Position numbers and translations under genes: made by a program. Positions 17,143 through 29,543 of a DNA stretch of 39,349 bases are shown here, in pieces. The stretch's first letter is position 1. Each line of letters starts with the position of its first letter. The stretch lies in NCBI GenBank assembly GCA_013867335.1, contig JACEMX010000161.1, positions 1-39,349 on the forward strand, given 5' to 3'. This stretch comes from Candidatus Nitrosomaritimum aestuariumsis (GTDB taxonomy: Archaea > Thermoproteota > Nitrososphaeria > Nitrososphaerales > Nitrosopumilaceae). The notes beneath the pieces are model-generated. The model did not search any database, had not been told where the DNA came from, and worked only from the letters and a program-made list of their open reading frames with translations.

Positions 17143-17643
17143 TTATCCGAAAATCTGTTCTTCTAAAAGTTCATCGTACTCTTCTACCATTCTCATTGAT
17201 AGAATAATACTTGGTATGACAGGCTCGCCTTTTGGTTTGATGCACTCTAATCCCAATCCTTCATCTCCACTTTCAACACTCATCATAACTTGAACCTCGT
17301 CTTCTCTGAAAAGAGGAATCATGGACTGGTTTACGATTACATCTTTTGATGTTCCGTGGTAAAGATTTGCTCGGATGTTGGAGTTTGGGATATCTTCGCC
17401 ATTTTTTCTCAACCAAATATCCACATAGCGAGAAACATCTCCCTTTTTCCTGCCTACTTGAGGGGCAGCCATTATGAAATAAAGTCCTGATCTTTTAATT
17501 CTAATAATTGAATTGTCTTTTGTTGTGAAATGTTCTATTCCAGTAATTGCATCGTTGACGTTGAGTGAAACCGGAGTTGGTGTTTTTGCCTTCTTTGGTC
17601 TTTGATCGTGATTGCATGACATTTGTGCAAAATCCCTGATCAT
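17143..17643 (-). CDS. C1q/TNF-like jelly-roll domain protein (similar to marine phage-type proteins)
   Basis: SIIRIKRSGLYFIMAAPQVG..RYVDIWLRKNGEDIPNSNIRANLY..EPVIPSIILSMRMVEEYD: resembles the 'vdIWLrkNGtdvpnSn...P.iPSiIl' pattern of viral C1q-like proteins. Confidence 0.6.
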   Translation of the reverse strand: MIRDFAQMSCNHDQRPKKAKTPTPVSLNVNDAITGIEHFTTKDNSIIRIKRSGLYFIMAAPQVGRKKGDVSRYVDIWLRKNGEDIPNSNIRANLYHGTSKDVIVNQSMIPLFREDEVQVMMSVESGDEGLGLECIKPKGEPVIPSIILSMRMVEEYDELLEEQIFG

Positions 17644-17740
17644 AAATTAAACAATTTTTGCGTGGCTTATAAGCTATTCGTAAATATTTTTTCTAAATGT
17701 ATTAATTTCATAGATGATTAAATCTCAGATCGCAGAAACA

Positions 17741-17750
17741 TACTTAAATA
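17741..17750 (+). promoter_or_regulatory. Putative archaeal TATA box upstream of glutamate dehydrogenase
   Basis: tacttaaata, ~29-38 bp upstream of the TTG start at 17779. Confidence 0.4.
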
Positions 17751-17778
17751 AACAGTAGTCAAGAAAAAAACGATTACC

Positions 17779-19059
17779 TTGGTAAAGTTTGGTGCCGATC
17801 CTTTTGCAAACGCAACTAAACAGCTTCATGATGCTTGTGATATTTTAGGAATTAAAGATGAAGGATTGATAAAATATCTTGCAATGCCAAACAAAGTGTT
17901 GAGAGTAAAAATCCCAGTAAGGATGGATAATGGAAAGATTAGAGTCTTTACAGGATTTAGAAGTCAACACAATAACGATAGAGGCCCATACAAAGGAGGA
18001 ATCAGATATTTCGATCCTGAAGGTGGAGTTGAATATATGGAAAGAGAAGTTATGGCTCTTTCTGCATGGATGACATGGAAAACATCAATTGCCGGTGTTC
18101 CATTAGGTGGTGGAAAAGGGGCGATTTTTGTAAATCCAAAGAAAGAAAAATTCTCTAGAATTGAAATGTCTAGATTAACAAGAAGATTTGCATTTATGAT
18201 TTCAGAAATTATTGGTCCTCAAAAAGACATTCCTGCACCTGATGTCTATACTACAGGAAAGGAGATGACACAAATCATGGATACTTATGGTAAACTAAAT
18301 GGTGTTACCCATCAACCAGGAGTTATTACAGGAAAACCAATCCCAATGGGAGGTTCTCTTGCTAGAAATGTAGCAACTGGTTTAGGAACTGCATATTGTG
18401 TAAGAGAAGCAGCACAAGAAATCGGTTTGCCACTAAGAGGTGCCAAAGTTGTATTGCAGGGATTTGGAAATGCCTCAACATTTGCAGGTGAATACTTGGA
18501 GAAAATGGGTTGTATTATAATTGGAGCATCTGATTCAAAAGGCGATATTATCAAAACTTCTGGAATGAAAATGAAAGATCTTGAAAAATGGAAACGAAAC
18601 AAAGGAACTGTTGTTGGATTCCCAGGAAGTACCAAAGTAACCACTGAAAAATTACTTACAACTAAATGTGATATTTTAATCCCAGGAGCACTTGAAAATC
18701 AGATTAACGCAAAAATTGCAAAGAACATTCAATGTAAAATAATTGGAGAGTCTGCAAACGGACCTACATTGCCAGAAGCAGATCCAATTTTATACAAAAA
18801 GAAAGTTGTTGTAGTTCCAGATATCCTTGCTAACGCAGGAGGTGTGACCATATCATACTATGAATGGGTCCAAAACAACATTGGTCAATATTGGGGATTT
18901 GTTCATGTTGCAAAACTAATGGAAGACCATCTTATCAAAGGATTCCATGATGCGTATGATCTGGCAGAGAAAAAGAAAATCGATATGAGAAGAGCTTGTA
19001 TGGCTATCGCTGTAAAGCGAGTAGTTGAAGCATTTGAAATGCGCGGAATCTGGCCTTAG
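17779..19059 (+). CDS. gdhA: Glutamate dehydrogenase (Glu/Leu/Phe/Val family)
   Basis: GFRSQHNNDRGPYKGGIRYFDPEG, GVPLGGGKGAI, PAPDVYTTGKEMTQIMDTYGK, VVLQGFGNAS, ANAGGVTISYYEWVQN. TTG start. Confidence 0.96.
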   Translation: MVKFGADPFANATKQLHDACDILGIKDEGLIKYLAMPNKVLRVKIPVRMDNGKIRVFTGFRSQHNNDRGPYKGGIRYFDPEGGVEYMEREVMALSAWMTWKTSIAGVPLGGGKGAIFVNPKKEKFSRIEMSRLTRRFAFMISEIIGPQKDIPAPDVYTTGKEMTQIMDTYGKLNGVTHQPGVITGKPIPMGGSLARNVATGLGTAYCVREAAQEIGLPLRGAKVVLQGFGNASTFAGEYLEKMGCIIIGASDSKGDIIKTSGMKMKDLEKWKRNKGTVVGFPGSTKVTTEKLLTTKCDILIPGALENQINAKIAKNIQCKIIGESANGPTLPEADPILYKKKVVVVPDILANAGGVTISYYEWVQNNIGQYWGFVHVAKLMEDHLIKGFHDAYDLAEKKKIDMRRACMAIAVKRVVEAFEMRGIWP

Positions 19060-19433
19060 GCAAAATAAGGCTCATAACAAACTAACTGCTCAATAAATCT
19101 AATTTTTCCTTTAGTTATTTTTGTTAGTTTTTGCTTGAATGTCAAATCAATTTTTGTCCTTCTCTGCAAAAGATGAATTGTTTTTCCAGTAAGATATTTC
19201 CCTTTTCTATCCCCATCAAATAGAATTATCAAACTCTCATGGATTGCAACTGAATCTACAAAATTTATCATCCCTCTATACTTGTGAAACTCTAAAACTT
19301 TACCTGAAAAACCAATTTTTCTCAAAGCTGCAGTGTCTCGTTTTCCTTCCACAATTATTACACTTTTTTTCATGGAATTTAGATTGGAGACAAAATTTTT
19401 CAACTCTGCAATTTCTTGCTCTGTTACAAGCAT
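19056..19433 (-). CDS. Small stand-alone Toprim-domain protein
   Basis: SVIIVEGKRDTAALRKIG (Toprim E motif) and LIILFDGDRKGK (DxD-like). 3' end overlaps gdhA by 4 nt, convergent. Confidence 0.8.
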   Translation of the reverse strand: MLVTEQEIAELKNFVSNLNSMKKSVIIVEGKRDTAALRKIGFSGKVLEFHKYRGMINFVDSVAIHESLIILFDGDRKGKYLTGKTIHLLQRRTKIDLTFKQKLTKITKGKIRFIEQLVCYEPYFA

Positions 19434-19481
19434 GATCCGTAATCTACTTTAACATATTAAGCACTTTTGCTTAATTTCATC

Positions 19482-20165
19482 ATGACCGATGTCCTTTTTG
19501 TGCAAAACACTCGAATAGAAGGTTCTGGCTATCTTGGAGAATTGATCAAAGAAGATGGGTTTAATGTACAGTCAGTTCATGCAAAAAATGAAAGCATACC
19601 TAAAAAAGAATTTTCACTAGTTGTAATTTTGGGAGCTCCAGAAAGCGCTAATGATAATTTACCATATTTACAAGAAGAGCAAAAACTCATCAAAAATAAT
19701 GTGGATAAAGAAATCCCGATACTTGGAATTTGTTTGGGCTCTCAGTTGATTGCAAAAACATTTGGAGCAAACGTGTATCCTGGCCCAAAAAAAGAGATTG
19801 GCTTTTACAATGATTTAGTTGCAGAGCCTAATTCGAGCCTATTTTCCGGATTTGAAAAACCATTTACCGTTTTCCACTGGCACGGTGATACCTTTGATTT
19901 GCCAGATGGCTCAAACAGATTGGCACATTCGGAAATCTATCCTAATCAAGCGTTTCAATACAAAAGTGCAGTGGGATTACAATTCCACATGGAGGTCAAC
20001 GAAGAAATGGTAAATCTCTGGTTGGATAACACCGAAAACAAACTACGTGAAATCCCATACATTGATCCTGAAAAAATTAGATCTGACATTGATGAAAATA
20101 TTTCAATTGTCAAAACCAATATGAAGAATTTTTACAACAATTTCAAATCATCGTTTCAACTTTGA
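19482..20165 (+). CDS. Class I glutamine amidotransferase (GMP-synthase GATase-like)
   Basis: LGICLGSQLIAKTFGA (nucleophile Cys), FHWHGDTFDLP, GLQFHMEV (His). ORF opens at 19467; MTDVLFVQN start preferred. Confidence 0.88.
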   Translation: MTDVLFVQNTRIEGSGYLGELIKEDGFNVQSVHAKNESIPKKEFSLVVILGAPESANDNLPYLQEEQKLIKNNVDKEIPILGICLGSQLIAKTFGANVYPGPKKEIGFYNDLVAEPNSSLFSGFEKPFTVFHWHGDTFDLPDGSNRLAHSEIYPNQAFQYKSAVGLQFHMEVNEEMVNLWLDNTENKLREIPYIDPEKIRSDIDENISIVKTNMKNFYNNFKSSFQL

Positions 20166-23123
<2,958 letters not shown>

Positions 23124-23258
23124 TCTATTCCACACTCTTTCTTATTTTCATTATTAGTTTTAAAAATAAAATTAATCTCATACCTCGTATCATCTTCCTT
23201 GAGCACCTATTTAGAAACATGAATTAATAACTGACTATGTGATTATGATATCGGGAAC

Positions 23259-23840
23259 ATGGGTGCAGCAAGGGAACAACAGCAAAAAAAAGAAACTACT
23301 AGGAGTATTACTTATCGACTCCCAGAAGTATTGATAAACGAACTGGATAGTGAGGCAAAACAAAAAAAAATCTCACAAAATGTACTGGTAAAGCAAATTC
23401 TGGAAAGATACATTCAGTGGGACCGATACTCTGATAAGATTGGAATGGTTCCTGTCCCAAGGGAAATACTTGAATCATTAGGAGAGGAACTTGACGGGAA
23501 AGATATTGATGAGATAATTAATGTCGTATTTCCAATGATAAAAAATAATGTTATGTTCATCAAGGGTGGTTATGACTTGGAAAGGTGTATTGAAACCCTC
23601 GAGGATTACATGAGGGCCTCTGGAATGAACTCTGATCACAGAATTGATGGTGAGCTTCATACCTTTATCATACAGCATGATTTGGGGATGAAGTGGTCTG
23701 TATTTACCGAACAACTTCTGACTCAAGTATTTCGTAACTTTGCATCTGACAAGGACCTAAAATTCCAGACCACTGATTCAACAGTGATTTTAAAAGTTGC
23801 CCTTGGTTCAGATTTTGATGAGCATCATTATCAAAGCTGA
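23259..23840 (+). CDS. Ribbon-helix-helix-like DNA-binding protein with a C-terminal domain of unknown function
   Basis: TTRSITYRLPEVLINELDSEAKQKKISQNVLVKQILERYIQWDR (RHH-like), followed by ~130 aa of uncharacterised sequence. Confidence 0.6.
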   Translation: MGAAREQQQKKETTRSITYRLPEVLINELDSEAKQKKISQNVLVKQILERYIQWDRYSDKIGMVPVPREILESLGEELDGKDIDEIINVVFPMIKNNVMFIKGGYDLERCIETLEDYMRASGMNSDHRIDGELHTFIIQHDLGMKWSVFTEQLLTQVFRNFASDKDLKFQTTDSTVILKVALGSDFDEHHYQS

Positions 23841-23885
23841 GATTTACTTTAGTCATTGAAATATTTGCAAAACTACCTCTAGTCA

Positions 23886-24278
23886 ATGAACGCTACTAGT
23901 AGTACCATGCAATTATGGATCGAAAAAGTAATGGATGATTCTGTCCTATCTGTAAATTCTACTGTTTCATCTTATGATGCTGCAAAATTAATGGAAGAAT
24001 CAAAAGCAGGGGCTATTGTAGTTTTAGAAAATCAGATTCCAACAGGCATTGTAACTAACACTGATCTTGCTGTAAAAATAATCGCACATTCCTATCCTAT
24101 TGATACTCCAATCCGTCGAATAATGTCATCTCCATTGATTTCAATTTCGCCTGAGACTGATATGAAAACTGCCTCTGAACTAATGACTCTAAGAAAAATA
24201 AGAAAACTTCCCGTCATTGATAATGACCAAGTAATTGGCATGATTGTTGCCTCTAAAATAGCTGAGCCTAACCACTAA
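23886..24278 (+). CDS. CBS-domain pair protein
   Basis: VMDDSVLSVNSTVSSYDAAKLMEESKAGAIVVLENQIPTGIVTNTDLAVKI..IMSSPLISISPETDMKTASELMTLRKIRKLPVIDNDQVIGMIVASKI. Confidence 0.9.
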   Translation: MNATSSTMQLWIEKVMDDSVLSVNSTVSSYDAAKLMEESKAGAIVVLENQIPTGIVTNTDLAVKIIAHSYPIDTPIRRIMSSPLISISPETDMKTASELMTLRKIRKLPVIDNDQVIGMIVASKIAEPNH

Positions 24279-24364
24279 TCTTAAAAGTTCTCAGTTTTTC
24301 CTGAATTACTAGTCGGTCTAGGGTGAAAAGCTTATTATAATTTGAAACGACTTTTTGAGATATT

Positions 24365-24715
24365 ATGGCATCTGAACAAACCCAAAAGTTGATCACTGTC
24401 ACTCCAAAAGCCGCAGAGAAGATTGTCGAGTTTATGAAAGAAGAAGCAGACAGTCCTGAATACCTTAGAGTATACGTCCAAGGTGGAGGCTGCTCAGGCC
24501 TATCCTATGGTATGGGATTTGAGAAAGCACCAGAAGAGGACGACTTGGTACTAGAGGAAAGCGGAGTAAAACTAATCGTAGATAGTTACAGTGTAGACCA
24601 TCTTAAAGGTGCAAACGTAGACTACATTGAAAGCCTTATGGGCTCAGGATTTAAAATCAATAATCCAAACGTAACAAAATCCTGTTCATGCGGTCACTCT
24701 TTTAGCACTGAATAA
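24365..24715 (+). CDS. Iron-sulfur cluster assembly protein (IscA/ErpA/HesB family)
   Basis: LRVYVQGGGCSGLSYGMGFE, SCSCGHSF: conserved three-Cys A-type carrier pattern. Confidence 0.94.
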   Translation: MASEQTQKLITVTPKAAEKIVEFMKEEADSPEYLRVYVQGGGCSGLSYGMGFEKAPEEDDLVLEESGVKLIVDSYSVDHLKGANVDYIESLMGSGFKINNPNVTKSCSCGHSFSTE

Positions 24716-24866
24716 ACCTGTTTTTTATTTTTCATTTTTTAGAATCGCTAATGTGTATTGAACACTTAAAATCTCAAAAATACACTATTGTATTCAAATG
24801 CTTGCGATACCCTCATATATCGAGAAACGAAAACCCAACCATGATAATTAAGGAGATGAAAAATTT

Positions 24867-26012
24867 ATGCCTCAATCAGGAATTGTCAAATATCACGTTA
24901 AACTTTCCTACGAAGTTGATGGGCTCGTTGAAAGAGCAGACATAATCGGTGCAATCTTCGGCCAAACAGAAGGACTGTTAGGCCCGGAGATGAACTTGAA
25001 TGAACTGCAACGAGTCTCTAAGGTTGGAAGAATTGAAGTTGATGCAAAATCCACTGCTAATACCACAAGTGGAACAGCCCTTATTCCAATGAGTACTGAT
25101 ATTGACACCTGCGCACTAATTGCCGCAGGAATTGAAAGCATTGACAAAGTAGGCCCATTTGATTGCAGCTTTAAACTAACGTCAATCGATGATGTTAGAG
25201 CAGCTAAGAAAGACGATATCGTAAAACGAGCAAAAGAAATCAAACAACGTTGGGCTACTAAAACAGTAAGCGAAGGCGAAGGAATGCTCAGAGATGTACA
25301 TGAAGGTGATTCACGTAAACTCTCAACTTACGGCCCATCAAAACTAACCTGTAGCTCCGGCGTTAATGATTCGCCTTGGATTATTCTTGTTGAAGGAAGA
25401 GCAGACGTGATCAACTTGCTAAGGGCTGGATATGACAATGCAATTGCCATTGAAGGCGCAAAAATTGACGAATCAATTAAAGAACTTTGTAATTCTAAAG
25501 ATAAAGTAGTAGCTTTCATTGATGGTGATAGAGCTGGCGGTTTCATACTAAAGGAACTCAAATCAGTAGTTGACCTTGATTATGAATTGCAAGCTGATAC
25601 TGGTGTGGAAGTAGAAGAATTAACACCGCAAAGACTAGATGAAATTCTAAAACCTGTTAAAGATGAAATTGAAAGCGGCGGACCAGCTCCACCAACTCTC
25701 AAAAAAGAAGAAGACAAACCAATTGCTGACTTGGCATCCAAAATATTCCCTGATCTAAATGAAACACTTGAAGCAATAGCTTTGGATGGTGATCAAAAAG
25801 AAATTTTCAAAGTTCCAATTAGCGAGGTAGTAAGTAAACTATCTACTCAAACTGGAATCAAATATCTTCTTCTTGATGGCATCATTACTCAAAGACTTTT
25901 AGAAGGTGCAAAAAACGCTGGAATTGAATGCGTTATTGGTCACAGAGTTGCAAAATTGTCAAACTCCGATGGCCTAACTCTAAAAACATTCGGTGATTTA
26001 GGCGTAGCATAG
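24867..26012 (+). CDS. dnaG: Archaeal DnaG-like Toprim primase
   Basis: KYHVKLSYEVDGLVERADIIGAIFGQTEGLLGPEMNLNELQ..WIILVEGRADVINLLRAGYDNAIAIEG..VVAFIDGDRAG. Confidence 0.96.
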   Translation: MPQSGIVKYHVKLSYEVDGLVERADIIGAIFGQTEGLLGPEMNLNELQRVSKVGRIEVDAKSTANTTSGTALIPMSTDIDTCALIAAGIESIDKVGPFDCSFKLTSIDDVRAAKKDDIVKRAKEIKQRWATKTVSEGEGMLRDVHEGDSRKLSTYGPSKLTCSSGVNDSPWIILVEGRADVINLLRAGYDNAIAIEGAKIDESIKELCNSKDKVVAFIDGDRAGGFILKELKSVVDLDYELQADTGVEVEELTPQRLDEILKPVKDEIESGGPAPPTLKKEEDKPIADLASKIFPDLNETLEAIALDGDQKEIFKVPISEVVSKLSTQTGIKYLLLDGIITQRLLEGAKNAGIECVIGHRVAKLSNSDGLTLKTFGDLGVA

Positions 26013-26021
26013 GGTTTCTAA

Positions 26022-26708
26022 ATGACTGAACTCAAGATTCAGCATATTCTAACTCTCACTCATCTTTTATCTAAAGGAGCAAAACACAACTTTGTTACCA
26101 TAACCACTTCTTCTTTAGGAAAAAGCATCAAAAAATCTCAGCAAGCTGCATCAAAACATCTATTGGAATTAGAGCAAAATAATTTCATTGAAAGAATAAT
26201 CAGCGGAAGAAAAGTTTCTGTAAAAATTACTCCAAAAGGATATTCTGAGATGGTAAAATTATCAGGTGTCTTACAAAAAAGTTTAAGCTCTTCTCCTTCT
26301 CATGTTTTGCTAAAAGGATCCTTGGTTTCTGGAATGGGCGAGGGTGCATACTATATGTCCCTTAAAGGATACACAAAGCAATTCAAAACAAAAATCGGTT
26401 ATGTTCCATTCCCTGGAACCTTTAACGTAAAACTGGGGAAAAAAGAGTACACCGAAGCAATCAGGCAATTTGAAGGGATGGATGGAGTTCACATTGACGG
26501 CTACTCTGATGGAAAGAGAACTTATGGATGGGTAAAGTGCTTTTCTGCTAAACTAAACTCGTCAGTTGACTGCCAATTAATTAGATTAGAAAGAACACAC
26601 CATGACACCTCTACAATTGAGCTCATATCAAAAACCAATATACGAAAAACTGCAAAGCTTTCAGACGGATCAAAAGTTACAATTACAATTCCGATTAATG
26701 GAAAATAA
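26022..26708 (+). CDS. ribK: CTP-dependent riboflavin kinase with N-terminal wHTH
   Basis: LKGSLVSGMGEGAYYMSLKGYTKQFKTKIGYVPFPGTFNVKL: archaeal RibK signature; N-terminal winged helix (KSQQAASKHLLELEQNNFIER). Confidence 0.92.
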   Translation: MTELKIQHILTLTHLLSKGAKHNFVTITTSSLGKSIKKSQQAASKHLLELEQNNFIERIISGRKVSVKITPKGYSEMVKLSGVLQKSLSSSPSHVLLKGSLVSGMGEGAYYMSLKGYTKQFKTKIGYVPFPGTFNVKLGKKEYTEAIRQFEGMDGVHIDGYSDGKRTYGWVKCFSAKLNSSVDCQLIRLERTHHDTSTIELISKTNIRKTAKLSDGSKVTITIPINGK

Positions 26709-26709
26709 T

Positions 26710-27351
26710 CTAGATACCGTGAATATCTTCACCGTATTTTTTTTCTATAACAGAGCTTGATACTTCAGGAATTGGTGACTGAAGCCTTGCAACTGTTACA
26801 TCCAGGTTTATTTTCTTGCATCCTTCTGTAATGAATTTCTCCTGATGAATCTGATCATACCCAAGTGCTATTATCTCCGGTCGAATAAGGTCAACAGTTT
26901 TGAAGATATCTCCTTCATGACCAACCACGCTCAGATTCACCATTGAGAGCGAGTCTACAAGCAATTTTCTTTGATTTTGATTATGTAATGGAAGACGCTT
27001 TTTCATCTTCTCGGCAGTTTTGTCAGTTGCAATCACAACTATGAGGATATCTCCCAGGGACTTTGCTGCATTTAGAGTGTGAATGTGACCAGGATGAATT
27101 ATGTCAAAAACTCCTCCGGCTAATACCACTTTAAGAGAACTTCTACCATTTTCTGTTAGTGTTTTTTTATCTTCATTGATCAGGTGATTTGAAATACACT
27201 CCTGTATTTTTGAGTCAATTATCTCGTCTGTTACTCCGACTTTTTCTTTTATGATGTCTGTTGGGTCTCTATCACTTAATGACGACACGTACATTGATGA
27301 TAAAATTAGCTTCTCTAACGGCTTCAACTTTATTTTATAGAATTGACCCAC
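26710..27351 (-). CDS. ribL: Archaeal FAD synthetase (RibL-like cytidylyltransferase) with N-terminal extension
   Basis: VVLAGGVFDIIHPGHIHTLNAAKSLGDILIVVIATD (GxFDxxHxGH); tail-to-tail with ribK. Confidence 0.85.
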   Translation of the reverse strand: MGQFYKIKLKPLEKLILSSMYVSSLSDRDPTDIIKEKVGVTDEIIDSKIQECISNHLINEDKKTLTENGRSSLKVVLAGGVFDIIHPGHIHTLNAAKSLGDILIVVIATDKTAEKMKKRLPLHNQNQRKLLVDSLSMVNLSVVGHEGDIFKTVDLIRPEIIALGYDQIHQEKFITEGCKKINLDVTVARLQSPIPEVSSSVIEKKYGEDIHGI

Positions 27352-27369
27352 TCTTTAATTCATCGATGA

Positions 27370-28407
27370 CTACATCTTAGGATCAAAGCCTTTTGCCAAT
27401 CTTAAGGCATCCACCAAACCATCTGCATACCCGATACTAAGTATGGCAACTTCATCTTGACCGTCTTCTAGAAATTTTTCTGCATCTCGAATGTATAGCT
27501 CTGCGTTTTCCAAAATTATCTGATATTCCTTTTGTCCTTTGTAGTGAGGCTCTATCTCTTCTAGAGCTTCGCGAACCATTGGAACATATTTTTTCATCAT
27601 TTGAATTGAAATCTTTTCTGTCTTCTCAGAATTATCTGTGGGTTCATCAAGACAATCTCCCAATATTTTCAGAGCATCTGATTCTGTAAAGTGAAGTCTT
27701 CCTGTAATTATTACGGTATGTGGTGGTTTGCCAAAATCCATTTTTTTTAGGCTAGATATTTTTCCTGAAATAATTGATTGATTTGCAAATCCAATTCTTG
27801 AGGCCACCACTGCATAAGTTGACGAATCAATAACGTTTCGTTTCTGCCCCTTTTCGGTTTCTACTAGTCCCATCAGTGCATCTTTTGGATCCAAGAAGAA
27901 ATCTTTGTCTTGATTATATTCTAAGAGCAAAACAGTGTGATTTCCCTCGATGATATTTTTGTAAATTACATAGTATGGAGTGGTAAGTGATTTCATCTCA
28001 CTCATTATTGTTGCAATTCTTCCAACTTTGTAAAAATGAAGGCCACACTCCCCTATCATTGAAGTCAAAGAAGAAGATGCATGAATTGATTTTGTTTTTA
28101 TTTTCTCTTCGATGGCTCTGGTGCGTAGTTCTATGTGGGTTGTGGCAATGTATGGGTCACCATAAGATAGAAGAACAACTTTATTTCTTTTCGCGTTTTT
28201 TAAAATCTCATTCCCATCTTCTACTAGCCATCTTTTTGCAGGTCTGAAATCTCCTTTTGTCATTTTTTTAATCTTTGACAAGTCAGATTTTCCAATAGGG
28301 CTAGTAAATTGTTCAAGATAAATGATGTCTGCCTTTGCTAAAACCTCTTGGGCCTCAAGCGGTATTGATTTTGCACCGGAAATTCCTAGGCCAACAAACC
28401 AAAGCAT
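27370..28407 (-). CDS. dphB: Diphthine synthase
   Basis: MLWFVGLGISGAKSIPLEAQEVLAKADIIYLEQFTSPIG..VVLLSYGDPYIATTHIELRTRA: SAM-dependent tetrapyrrole-methylase fold, DphB signature. Confidence 0.94.
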   Translation of the reverse strand: MLWFVGLGISGAKSIPLEAQEVLAKADIIYLEQFTSPIGKSDLSKIKKMTKGDFRPAKRWLVEDGNEILKNAKRNKVVLLSYGDPYIATTHIELRTRAIEEKIKTKSIHASSSLTSMIGECGLHFYKVGRIATIMSEMKSLTTPYYVIYKNIIEGNHTVLLLEYNQDKDFFLDPKDALMGLVETEKGQKRNVIDSSTYAVVASRIGFANQSIISGKISSLKKMDFGKPPHTVIITGRLHFTESDALKILGDCLDEPTDNSEKTEKISIQMMKKYVPMVREALEEIEPHYKGQKEYQIILENAELYIRDAEKFLEDGQDEVAILSIGYADGLVDALRLAKGFDPKM

Positions 28408-29540
28408 TACTGTATCTTCATTTTTCTATCGTGAAGTCGTTTCAAATGTTGTAAAGTTTTCTTTAAGATTTCAATCCCTCGAAGGTACTCATCAATTGAG
28501 ACCTTTTCATCTATTGTATGTGCTTCGTGAGGATCCCCTGGACCATAGGTTACAACAGGAATGTTCCATTGGTTTCCAATGACATTCATGTCTCCAGTTC
28601 CTGTTTTACGAATTAATGTTGGTCTGGAATGTTCTACTTCCATTACACCTAAGGTAAAGGCTCTGACAATTGGTGAGTTATGTGGTGCCTCAAAAGGTTC
28701 AGTCTCATCAAGTATGGAGTAAAATGCCTCAATCTGTCTTCTTTCAGAAATTTCCTTTACTAGTGTGGCAATTTTTTGTTCAACTGATTTACAGTTCATG
28801 TCTACTGGAATTCTGATATCCATTGTTGCCACGCACTCTTTTGGTGTAACGTTGTGGCTTGTTCCTCCAGTGATCTCAGTTAGCGTTGCAGTAAGCAACA
28901 TTCCCTTGGTTTTTTCTTCTTGTCCACTTTCAAGTCCTTGTTTGAGCTCATTTGTAAAAATCATGGATTCTTCTATGGCGTTTTTTGAGAGCCATGGAGC
29001 ACTAGCATGAGAACTATCCTCTGCTGTAATTTTTAGATTAATTGCCAATCTTCCTTTGTATGCTATTGTCACTTGTTTGATACCGCTTGGCTCGCCGAAA
29101 ATAGCGTAATCAATATCCATCTCTTTTTTGACTAAATTTTTAATCCCAGTGGCATTTCCTTCTTCATCTACTGCGCCAACAAAAATTACTGTCCCATTGT
29201 TATTTTGAATAGAAGCTGCTGCAAAAAGCATGGCCATCAAAGGTGCTTTTGCATCTGAGGCACCTCTTCCATAAAGTGAATCTCCTTCTTTTCTTACCTT
29301 TACTTTTCCAGGTACGACATCCATGTGACCGCACAAGAGAATCTTTGGAGAGCCAGAGCCTTTCTTTGCCAAAATATTTCCAACCTCATCAATGTGAATA
29401 TCTTCAAAACCCAAATCATCACACTTGTCTGCGAGAAATTCTGCCATTGCTCTTTCGTTCAGTGATGGTGTATACAGACGAAGAGCTTTCTCAAGCATCT
29501 TTACTGCAAATCTTGGTGTTACTGTAAATGTCGTGTCCAA
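28407..29540 (-). CDS. lysK: LysW-aminoacyl carboxypeptidase/deacylase (LysK/ArgE-like, M20 family)
   Basis: ILLCGHMDVVPGKV, LYGRGASDAKAPL, FVGAVDEEGNATG, GTGDMNVIG: M20 metallopeptidase motifs; operon context with lysW/lysX. TTG start. Confidence 0.88.
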   Translation of the reverse strand: MDTTFTVTPRFAVKMLEKALRLYTPSLNERAMAEFLADKCDDLGFEDIHIDEVGNILAKKGSGSPKILLCGHMDVVPGKVKVRKEGDSLYGRGASDAKAPLMAMLFAAASIQNNNGTVIFVGAVDEEGNATGIKNLVKKEMDIDYAIFGEPSGIKQVTIAYKGRLAINLKITAEDSSHASAPWLSKNAIEESMIFTNELKQGLESGQEEKTKGMLLTATLTEITGGTSHNVTPKECVATMDIRIPVDMNCKSVEQKIATLVKEISERRQIEAFYSILDETEPFEAPHNSPIVRAFTLGVMEVEHSRPTLIRKTGTGDMNVIGNQWNIPVVTYGPGDPHEAHTIDEKVSIDEYLRGIEILKKTLQHLKRLHDRKMKIQ

Positions 29541-29543
29541 TTC

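Noticed and set aside
24751-24945. 64-aa ORF overlapping the 5' end of dnaG
   Set aside because: No recognisable motif and overlaps the conserved DnaG N-terminus in another frame.
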